DNA of 64,000 nt from an uncultured Bryobacteraceae bacterium (lineage in GTDB: Bacteria; Acidobacteriota; Terriglobia; Bryobacterales; Bryobacteraceae): assembly GCA_937924525.1 (NCBI GenBank), contig CALDSU010000005.1:248001-312000 (forward strand). The letters are read 5' to 3'. The notes beneath the pieces were generated by a model. The model was not told where the DNA came from. It saw only the letters and a program-made list of their open reading frames with translations, and searched no databases. Below are positions 56,892 through 64,000 of the stretch, piece by piece. The position numbers were made by a program, and so were the translations under genes. Numbering within the stretch: position 1 is the stretch's first letter; each line of letters starts with the position of its first letter.

Positions 56892-58619
56892 TCAGCGGCT
56901 TTGGAGCCGGCCAAGCTGGTGCGTCAATTCCATCGCTTCCTCCAGGCGGCCCCCTGCGGCCGCCTCCCGAATCCTTTGCTTCAACTCCGCCACTTCCGAT
57001 TCCCGTTCGCGCCGCTCGAGCGCGCGGACGCACTCCCACGCCTGTTCCAGCGACACTTCCGCTTCTTCGGCCAGAATCAACCGGTCCAGCCGGGTCTGAT
57101 CGCTTTCCTTCAGGCGCGCGCGCAGCGCCCCATAGTCAAACGCGGCGTCCGCCTCGGCCAGCGCCAGAATCTGTTCGAAGACCGGCCAGGACGCGAACCG
57201 CCGCAGCGACGGCAGGCCGGCCAAGGCCGGGGCCAGCTGCCGCCGCGCCTCCGCGTCGCGAATCAACAGCGGCAACAGGTGCCGTTCCGTGAAGTGCGGC
57301 GTCTCTTCCACCGGGCGAAGCGCCGCGCCCCGTCGCGCGGCCGCCCGGCGGAAATTCTCCAGCACCAGGCCCGGGGTCACGCCCAGGTAGCTGGCGACTT
57401 CCGCGGCGATCGCCGCCCGTTTGATCTCGTCCGGCACGCGTTGAATGGCTGGCAGCAGAAACTGGAACGCCTGCGCCGTGCCCTCCGGGGTGCGTACATC
57501 GAAACGCGCCCGCGCCCGGTCGCACAACCACAAGAAGTAATCGCGCGCCCCCTCCAGCCGCTTCCGGTACGCCTCCGCCCCGCGCTGGCGGCAATATTCG
57601 TCCGGATCCAGGTCCGCGTCCAATTCCACCAGGCGCGTGTCCATCCCCTCTTCCAGCAGCAACTGGATCGACCGCTCTGCCGCGTCCGCACCCGCGGTGT
57701 CCGGATCGAAATTGACCACAATCCGGCCGGCGTGCCTTTTCAACGCCTGGATCTGCGCCGCCGTCAAAGCCGTGCCGCAACTGGCCACCACTTCCCGCAC
57801 GCCCGCCGCCCACACGCCCAGCACGTCCATGTAGCCTTCCACCAGCACCGCCCGTCCTTGCTTCCGCACCGCCTCCTTCGCCCGGTGCAGATTGAACAGG
57901 ACCTGGCTCTTTTCGTAGATCGCCGTCTTCGGCGAGTTCAAATACTTCGGCTCGTCTCCCGCCGCCAGCGTCCGCCCGCCAAAGCCGATCACTTTCCCGG
58001 ACTCGCTGTGAATCGGAAACATCAGCCGGTGGCGGAACCGGTCGTACCACCCGCTGCCGTCCTGGCGCTCGAGCAACAGGCCGGATTGCGCCAGCGCGTC
58101 CCGCGGCAGTCCTTCCCGTTCCAACGCGCGCACGAGCGACTGCCCGCCCCGCTCCGCGTAACCCAAGCCGAATTCTCTCGCCAAATCCTCTCCCACGCCG
58201 CGCCGCTCGAGGTAGGCGCGGGCTTCCGCGCCTGCCGGCGAAGCCAGGTTGCGCTGGAACAGGTCCGCCGCGATCTCGTGCATCCGGTAGACCGCGCTCC
58301 GCAACTTAGTTTCCTCATCGGCATATTCGCTGCGCTTGGGGAGGGGAATGCCGTGTTGCTCGGCCAGCCGCCGCAGCGCCTCCGGAAAGCTCAGCCCCTC
58401 CATCCGCATCACGAACTTGAAGACGTCGCCCCCCTCGCCGCAGCCGAAGCACTTGTAGAACTGGTGGTCGCCATGCACCCGAAACGACGGAGTCTTTTCG
58501 GTATGAAAGGGGCACAGGCCCACGTACGCGGAACTATTGCCGACGCGCTTGAGCCGCACATACTCGCCCACGACGCGGACGATATCCACGGAGGACTTGA
58601 CGTGCTGCGCGAAATCCAT
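56892..58619 (-). CDS. dnaG: DNA primase
   Basis: CHC2 zinc motif CPFHTEKTPSFRVHGDHQFYKCFGCGEGGDVFKFVM; Toprim VLVEGYMDVLGVWAAGVREVVASCGTALTAAQ, NFDPDTAGADAAERS. Confidence 0.96.
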   Translation of the reverse strand: MDFAQHVKSSVDIVRVVGEYVRLKRVGNSSAYVGLCPFHTEKTPSFRVHGDHQFYKCFGCGEGGDVFKFVMRMEGLSFPEALRRLAEQHGIPLPKRSEYADEETKLRSAVYRMHEIAADLFQRNLASPAGAEARAYLERRGVGEDLAREFGLGYAERGGQSLVRALEREGLPRDALAQSGLLLERQDGSGWYDRFRHRLMFPIHSESGKVIGFGGRTLAAGDEPKYLNSPKTAIYEKSQVLFNLHRAKEAVRKQGRAVLVEGYMDVLGVWAAGVREVVASCGTALTAAQIQALKRHAGRIVVNFDPDTAGADAAERSIQLLLEEGMDTRLVELDADLDPDEYCRQRGAEAYRKRLEGARDYFLWLCDRARARFDVRTPEGTAQAFQFLLPAIQRVPDEIKRAAIAAEVASYLGVTPGLVLENFRRAAARRGAALRPVEETPHFTERHLLPLLIRDAEARRQLAPALAGLPSLRRFASWPVFEQILALAEADAAFDYGALRARLKESDQTRLDRLILAEEAEVSLEQAWECVRALERRERESEVAELKQRIREAAAGGRLEEAMELTHQLGRLQSR

Positions 58620-58645
58620 CGCTCTCTCACCCCGCGCTTTTATTC

Positions 58646-59971
58646 TCACCCCGCGTCGGCGCGCACTTCCCGGCGCAGCTCGCGCAGCGTGGCGGCCATT
58701 TTCCGCGCCCGCGCCGGTTCGCGCTCGGCTAGGTTGTGCCGCTCGGTGAGGTCGGCCCGGAGATGGTACAGCTCGAACGTCTGCCCGTCCCCGTGGGCGA
58801 GCAGCTTCCAGTCGCCATCGCGAATCGCCGCTTTCGGCGCGCCCAGCGCCCGGTCGTATTCCCAGTAAATCGGCCGCTCGCGCCGCAAGGGCTGGCCGCT
58901 CAGCAGCGGCAGCAGCGACACGCCGTCGATGGCCCGGCCGCGGGGAGGAGACACGCCCGCCGCTGCGCAGAACGACGGCAACAGGTCGGTGTTGCACACG
59001 GCTTCGTCGCAGATCTGCCCGGGCGTCGCGCGGCCTGGCCAGCGCAAGATGCCTGGCACTCGGATGCCTCCTTCATATAAGTGTAGTTTCATTCCCCGCA
59101 ACGGACCGGGACTGCCGTGGGACCGCCAGGCGCCCGGGTACCGGTTCAGCGTCTCCGGCCCGTTGTCACTCGTGAAGAAGACCAGCGTGTTCGCCGTCAG
59201 ATTCCGCCGGTCGAGCGCGGCGAGCAGGCGTCCCGCCGCCTGGTCGATATTCGTGACGTTGGCGTGGTGCAACGCCTCCCCGCGCCGCCTCGCCCCCGGA
59301 TACTGTTCCACAAGCGCTGCCGGCGCATCGATCGGCTCGTGCGGTTCGTGAAAGCACACGTGCAAGAAGAACGGACGCCCGGCCGCCGGGCCATCCAGCC
59401 ACCGGATCGCCTCGTCCACGATCAAGTCGCACGAGAAGCCTTCCAGCTTGCCCGCCGGCTTCCCGTTCCGGACAAAGTTGTCCGGATGGCGGTGGCTGGG
59501 CGCGGCGTTGTTCTGCGTCGCAAACCAGTGATCGAATCCGTGATCGCCGGGCTGCGGCTGTTCCGGCGAGTTGAACAGGCCGTTGAGGTGCCACTTGCCC
59601 ACCAGCGCGGTCGCGTAGCCGGCCTGCCGCAGCAGGGCCGCCACGGTGATCTCCCGCCGGCTCAGGTGCAGCGGCGACCCCGCCGGGATCCAGTCGGTGA
59701 TGCCCAGCCGGTACGGCGTCCGGCCGGTCAGCAGTCCGCCGCGCGAGGGCGAGCACACCGGCGCGGAGGCGTAGCAACTGGTGAAACGCACCCCTTCCTC
59801 CGCCAGCCGGTCCAGGTGCGGCGTCCGGATCGCCGGGCTGCCGAAGCAGCCCAAATCTCCGTACCCAAGGTCGTCACAGAACAGCACCAGAAGATTGGGC
59901 GGCGCGGACCCGGCGCCGAAGCAACTCGCCGCCGCCGCTCCCAGAAATCCGCGTCTGCTCAGCCGCGTCAT
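58646..59971 (-). CDS. Tat-exported sulfatase (Cys-type)
   Basis: SRRGFLGAAAAS; NLLVLFCDDLGYGDLGCFGSPAIRTPHLDRLAEEGVRFTSCYASAPVCSPSRGGLLTGR (CxPxR). Confidence 0.93.
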   Translation of the reverse strand: MTRLSRRGFLGAAAASCFGAGSAPPNLLVLFCDDLGYGDLGCFGSPAIRTPHLDRLAEEGVRFTSCYASAPVCSPSRGGLLTGRTPYRLGITDWIPAGSPLHLSRREITVAALLRQAGYATALVGKWHLNGLFNSPEQPQPGDHGFDHWFATQNNAAPSHRHPDNFVRNGKPAGKLEGFSCDLIVDEAIRWLDGPAAGRPFFLHVCFHEPHEPIDAPAALVEQYPGARRRGEALHHANVTNIDQAAGRLLAALDRRNLTANTLVFFTSDNGPETLNRYPGAWRSHGSPGPLRGMKLHLYEGGIRVPGILRWPGRATPGQICDEAVCNTDLLPSFCAAAGVSPPRGRAIDGVSLLPLLSGQPLRRERPIYWEYDRALGAPKAAIRDGDWKLLAHGDGQTFELYHLRADLTERHNLAEREPARARKMAATLRELRREVRADAG

Positions 59972-60047
59972 GGCGTCTCCTCGCGTTCCCCGCGCCCGTT
60001 TTGGCGGGAACTCTCCATGGTAGCGTCCAATGCGAGAATAAGTGCTT

Positions 60048-60815
60048 ATGCCTTTGCTGGAAGACCGCCTGGCCCTGGTGATGGGCATCGCCAATAAGTG
60101 GAGCCTGGCGTACGCGATCGCCCAAGCCTTCAGCCGCGAGGGCGCGCGGCTGGTCCTCACGTATCTGGGCAGCCATCAGAAAGAGGCGCTCGAATCGCTG
60201 GCGGCCGGACTGAACGTGAGAGCCGTGCTGCCCTGCGACGTCACCAAGGAAGACGAAGTGGAAGCGCTGGGCCGCTCGCTGGACGCGCTGGGGGAGCCGT
60301 TGTCCGCCGTGGTCCACAGTCTCGCCTTCGCCAACCGGGAAGACCTGGCGGGAGAGTTCGTCGCGACCAGCCGCTCCGGCTTCCTGCTGGCGCAGGAGGT
60401 GAGCGCGTATTCGCTGGTGGCCGTGGCGCGCACGGCGGCGCCGCGAATGCCGGCGGGCGGGTCGATCACCACCCTGAGCTATCTGGGCGCGGTCCGCGTG
60501 GTGCCGCACTACAACGTCATGGGCGTGGCGAAGGCATCGCTGGAAGCTGCGGTGCGTTACCTCGCCAGCGACCTTGGGGCGAAGGGGATTCGCGTCAACG
60601 CGATCTCCGCCGGCCCCGTGAAGACCGCGTCGGCGCGGGCGATCAAGGATTTTTCGGGCGTACTCGAGACCGTGGCCCGGCGCGCGCCGCTGCGCCGGAT
60701 CACCGAACCGGGCGAGGTGGCCGACGCGGCGGTGTTCCTGGCCAGCGCGTTGGGGCGCGGGGTGACCGGCAACGTGCTGTATGTGGATTCCGGCATGCAA
60801 ATCATGGGCATGTGA
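60048..60815 (+). CDS. fabI: enoyl-[acyl-carrier-protein] reductase (NADH)
   Basis: LEDRLALVMGIANKWSLAYAIAQAFSREGARLVLTYLG; VVHSLAFANREDLAGEF; SYLGAVRVVPHYNVMGVAKASLEAAVRYLA; ISAGPVKTASARAI. Confidence 0.95.
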   Translation: MPLLEDRLALVMGIANKWSLAYAIAQAFSREGARLVLTYLGSHQKEALESLAAGLNVRAVLPCDVTKEDEVEALGRSLDALGEPLSAVVHSLAFANREDLAGEFVATSRSGFLLAQEVSAYSLVAVARTAAPRMPAGGSITTLSYLGAVRVVPHYNVMGVAKASLEAAVRYLASDLGAKGIRVNAISAGPVKTASARAIKDFSGVLETVARRAPLRRITEPGEVADAAVFLASALGRGVTGNVLYVDSGMQIMGM

Positions 60816-60843
60816 CCGGCGAAGGGTCTGCCGCCACGCCGCG

Positions 60844-61710
60844 TCACAGCACGGCACGCAGTGCGTCGAATTCTTCCTGAAACGACGGACCCATTGCGTG
60901 CGCCACTTCTTCCAGGCCGAATCGGCCGGGCGCGTCGCGGGCCTTCACGTCCGCGTCCGCAGGCGGCGGCTCGAGCGTGTAACCCAGGCGCGTGACGTAG
61001 CGGTCCGCGGTTTGCACAACGTGGGCCAGGTGGAGCGCTCCTCCGGCCGCCTGCTCCGGCGCATGATGATAGGTGACCGCCTCGCGGATCGGCATGGGCA
61101 GATTCCACCGTTCGAGAATCCATCCCGAAACTTCGGCGTGCGACACTCCCAGCCACTCCGTTTCCAAAAGGCGCATGGGCGTAGCCTCCCGCTCGGCCGC
61201 CTGGTGGAGTTTTTCGAAGTCCTCCGGGATGGCGATGGCGGTGAGCAAACGGCCGATGTCATGCAGCAAGCCGGCGGCGAACGCGCCCTCGGCGTAAGGC
61301 GCCGGGGCGTGCAGGACGATCAGGTCGGCCATGACGCCGCAGGCCAGCGCGTGCAGGTTGAAAAGCCGGGCCGACCAGCGGCGGGGCACCCGCGCCGTGG
61401 CCCAGCGCCTGGTCACGCTCAGCCCCAGCACCAGATTCCGGATCTTCACCATCCCCACGATGGACAACGCGTGCCGCACCGAGTTGACCGTGGCGCGGCG
61501 TCCGTAGAGCGGCGAATTCACCACCCGCAGAATCGTTCCCGCCAACACCGTATCGTTTTCGATCAGCGTCGCCAATTGCGCAAAGGAGACGTCCTCGTTG
61601 GCCAGCGAGGCCATGACTTTCGCCAGGACGGGCGAGAAGGGGGGCAGCAAGTCGATCGAAGCCAGCAGTTTCTCGCGCCGATCGGCCGCCACGGGAGTGG
61701 GGGCGCTCAT
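60844..61710 (-). CDS. HDOD domain protein
   Basis: LPPFSPVLAKVMASLANEDVSFAQLATLIENDTVLAGTILRVVNSPLYG; FAAGLLHDIGRLL; VTYHHAPEQA. Confidence 0.93.
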   Translation of the reverse strand: MSAPTPVAADRREKLLASIDLLPPFSPVLAKVMASLANEDVSFAQLATLIENDTVLAGTILRVVNSPLYGRRATVNSVRHALSIVGMVKIRNLVLGLSVTRRWATARVPRRWSARLFNLHALACGVMADLIVLHAPAPYAEGAFAAGLLHDIGRLLTAIAIPEDFEKLHQAAEREATPMRLLETEWLGVSHAEVSGWILERWNLPMPIREAVTYHHAPEQAAGGALHLAHVVQTADRYVTRLGYTLEPPPADADVKARDAPGRFGLEEVAHAMGPSFQEEFDALRAVL

Positions 61711-61799
61711 ACTCGGGCTTATCGGCCGCCGGCCACCCGGTTTGAACGAGCTCCCGCGGGGGCCGCGCCCGGCCCGCAACCCGCAGTAGGATAAGGTGA

Positions 61800-62561
61800 A
61801 TGTCTCTCCCCGCCGGACCGGCCATCGTGGCGCACAACCTGCGCAAGGTCTACGGTTCCAAGGCGGCCGTGGACGGGCTCAACCTCACCGTGCCCCGCGG
61901 CTGCTTCTTCGGTTTCCTGGGACCGAACGGCGCCGGCAAGTCCACCACGATCCGGATGCTGACCGGGCTGATCCCGCCCACCTCCGGCTCCATGGAGATC
62001 CTGGGCATGGCCATGCCGGACGACGCGCTGGCCATCAAGCGGCGCATCGGCCTCGTGCCCGACGAGTCCCTGCTGTTCGACCGGCTGACCGGCGCCGAGT
62101 ACCTCGAGTTCATCGGGCGGATGTACGGCCTGCCCCGCCGCCAGGCGCGCGAGCGCGGCGCCAGTCTGCTGCGCCTGTTTGAACTCGACGAAAGCAGCCG
62201 CAAACTGATCGCGGAGTACTCCAAAGGCATGCGGAAGCGCCTGGCGATGGCGGCGGCCCTGATTCACCGGCCCGATCTGTTCCTGATGGACGAGCCTTTC
62301 GAAGGCGTCGACGCCGTCGGCGCGCGGCTGATGAAGGAAATTCTTCTCGACCTGGTCCGCCAGGGCGCCACCATCTTTCTGACCTCGCACGTGCTCGAGG
62401 TGGTGGAGCGGCTCTGCGACCGGGTCGCGATCATCCACGAAGGCAAGATCGTGCGCGAAGGACCGATGGAGGAACTTCGCTCGGGATCGGAAACGCTGGA
62501 GGATGTGTTCGTCAAGGTGGTGGGCGCCGAGCGCGCCTTCGAACGGCTGGAGTGGCTCTGA
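61800..62561 (+). CDS. ABC transporter ATP-binding protein
   Basis: Walker A GPNGAGKS, signature EYSKGMRKRLAMAAAL, Walker B LFLMDEPFEGVD. Confidence 0.95.
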   Translation: MSLPAGPAIVAHNLRKVYGSKAAVDGLNLTVPRGCFFGFLGPNGAGKSTTIRMLTGLIPPTSGSMEILGMAMPDDALAIKRRIGLVPDESLLFDRLTGAEYLEFIGRMYGLPRRQARERGASLLRLFELDESSRKLIAEYSKGMRKRLAMAAALIHRPDLFLMDEPFEGVDAVGARLMKEILLDLVRQGATIFLTSHVLEVVERLCDRVAIIHEGKIVREGPMEELRSGSETLEDVFVKVVGAERAFERLEWL

Positions 62562-64000
62562 ATGCTGGCGGCGATTGCGCGCGCGCAGTGGCTGAGCCTG
62601 CGCAACCTGCGCGGCGCCAGCGTGCCCGGGCTTGCGGTCACCGCCCTCACCTCGCTGGTCTGGTACGGGCTGTGGGCGTTCCTGGCGGCGGCGGTGTTCG
62701 AAGTCATGGCCGAACCCCGCTTCCGGCGGTGGGTGGAGATGGGTCTGCCCCGGGGACTGGCGGTGATGACGATTTACTGGCAGTTCGCTCCGATTCTGGT
62801 GGCCAGCCTGGGCGCTTCCCTGGACCTGCGGAAACTGGTGGTCTACCCTATCCCCGAGCGTTCGCTGTTCTGGAGCGAGGTGGCGCTGCGGCTCACGACG
62901 GCGGGCGAGATGCTGCTGTTGCTGACTGGCATCGTGGCCGGGCTGCTGGCGAATCCGGAAGGGGGCGGCTGGCGCGCGGCGCCGCGGATTCTGCTGGCGG
63001 CGGGAATGTTCACCGGCGGCAACCTGCTCCTGGCCGCCGGCGTCCGGAACCTGATTGAGCGATTGCTCAGCCGGCGCGGCATCCGCGAGATCGCGATTCT
63101 GACGCTGGTGCTGGCCGCCACCTTGCCGCAACTGGCCCTCGCGTGGGGCGTGCCCGCCGAACGGCTGAAAGCGTGGTTTGCCGAGATGCCGCTGGTCTTC
63201 TGGCCGTGGGCGGCCGCCGCGCGGCTCCTGCTGTCGGGAACGGAATGGACCCCCTGGCTGGCGCTGGGCTGCTGGGTGGCGGCAGCCTACGGCTTCGGCC
63301 GCTGGCAATTCCGGCGCAGCTTGCGGTACGACTTCAGCGCCGCGCAAGCCACCGGGTCCGCGCCGCCGGGAGCGCGTCCCTCGCGCTTTGAGTGGTGGTT
63401 CCGGCTGCCGGGGCTTTTGCCGGACCCGGTGGGCGCGCTGGTGGAAAAAGAGGCTCGCACGCTGGCCCGCAACCCGCGTTTCCGCCTCGTGTTCATCATG
63501 GGATTTACCTTCGGGCTCCTGGTCTGGCTGCCGTTCCTGGTGGGCGAGAACCGTTCGGCGGCCATCGTGGCGAATTTCCTGACCGTGGTCTCCGTGTACG
63601 CGCTCACGCTGTTGGGCCAGGTGTCCTATTGGAACGCTTTCGGGTTCGACCGTTCGGCGGTGCTGGTCTATTACGCGGTTCCGGCGCCGCTGTCGCGAGC
63701 GCTGCTGGCCAAGAATATCGCCATGGCGCTCTACCTGGCGCTGGAAATCCTGCTGGTGACCGCGGCGTGCGTGCTGCTGGGGATGCCGGTCAGCGCCGGC
63801 AAGGCGCTCGAAGCCGTGGCGGTCACCGCGACGCTGGCGCTCTACCTGTTCGCGGCGGGCAATTTGAGCTCGGTCTACGTGCCTCGCGCGATGCACCCGG
63901 AGCGAGTCGGCCAGGGCGGAGGCGGCGGGCGAATGCAGGGTTTGTTGCTGCTGATTTACCCGGTAGCCGGGATTCCGGTGGCGCTCGCGTATCTGGCCCG
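62562..64000 (+). CDS. ABC transporter permease (runs off window end)
   Basis: ATG immediately after the ATPase stop; multiple hydrophobic segments across the continuous frame. Confidence 0.85.
   Translation, partial: MLAAIARAQWLSLRNLRGASVPGLAVTALTSLVWYGLWAFLAAAVFEVMAEPRFRRWVEMGLPRGLAVMTIYWQFAPILVASLGASLDLRKLVVYPIPERSLFWSEVALRLTTAGEMLLLLTGIVAGLLANPEGGGWRAAPRILLAAGMFTGGNLLLAAGVRNLIERLLSRRGIREIAILTLVLAATLPQLALAWGVPAERLKAWFAEMPLVFWPWAAAARLLLSGTEWTPWLALGCWVAAAYGFGRWQFRRSLRYDFSAAQATGSAPPGARPSRFEWWFRLPGLLPDPVGALVEKEARTLARNPRFRLVFIMGFTFGLLVWLPFLVGENRSAAIVANFLTVVSVYALTLLGQVSYWNAFGFDRSAVLVYYAVPAPLSRALLAKNIAMALYLALEILLVTAACVLLGMPVSAGKALEAVAVTATLALYLFAAGNLSSVYVPRAMHPERVGQGGGGGRMQGLLLLIYPVAGIPVALAYLA

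Noticed and set aside
58646-59971. Cys-type sulfatase as part of a local polysaccharide-utilisation locus
   Set aside because: Flanked by dnaG and fabI only; no maturase, transporter or glycosidase next to it, so no locus can be supported.
61719-63896. 725-aa minus-strand ORF
   Set aside because: Antisense to the ABC transporter ATPase and permease genes; Gln/Arg/His-rich shadow composition, no recognisable domain.
1-64000. CRISPR array search prompted by the Cas6 homologue
   Set aside because: No regularly spaced direct repeats of 25-40 nt were noticed in any intergenic gap.
1-64000. tRNA/rRNA genes, transposases, integrases or phage genes
   Set aside because: None recognised; intergenic gaps are mostly too short and lack the typical conserved sequences.

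Overview
The window is a GC-rich chromosomal segment. Its gene content (Oar/TonB-type receptor with carboxypeptidase-regulatory-like N-terminus, PSD1-type cytochrome, many secreted putative glycosidases, rpoD-dnaG, lpxD) suggests an Acidobacteriota member of the Solibacter/Bryobacter type; this taxonomy is inference. About 55 genes tile it densely. No rRNA, tRNA, transposase, prophage or CRISPR array was recognised. Housekeeping genes: dnaG-rpoD, rpsA, fabI, murB, trxB, lpxD, ychF and a partial methylmalonyl-CoA mutase. Accessory genes: a ppx-CHAD-parvulin-yhaM operon, a sugar-related cluster (IclR, SDR, two half-size EamA transporters, secreted glycosidase-like proteins), a fused indolepyruvate oxidoreductase, a PSD1 cytochrome, a sulfatase and an ABC exporter. 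The best leads are: (1) an orphan Cas6-family RAMP endoribonuclease with no visible array or other cas gene; (2) a CHAD domain split over two ATGA-coupled ORFs next to Ppx; (3) a 64-nt nested inverted-repeat element (51358-51421) just upstream of a small hypothetical gene, and a structured 220-nt region at 18506-18727; (4) a MEMO-family protein with an N-terminal PqqD/RRE-like winged-helix region; (5) a bacterial DRG-like TGS GTPase with an altered G3 motif; (6) a secreted protein whose motif order resembles GH56 hyaluronidases, including a DWE motif; (7) a recurring hairpin, GGCAAGTC-GGA-GACTTGCC; (8) shared CATTGGATGA sites at a MarR gene and its neighbour; (9) a single-base frameshift in a polytopic membrane protein gene. 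All calls are from reading alone; no searches were run.
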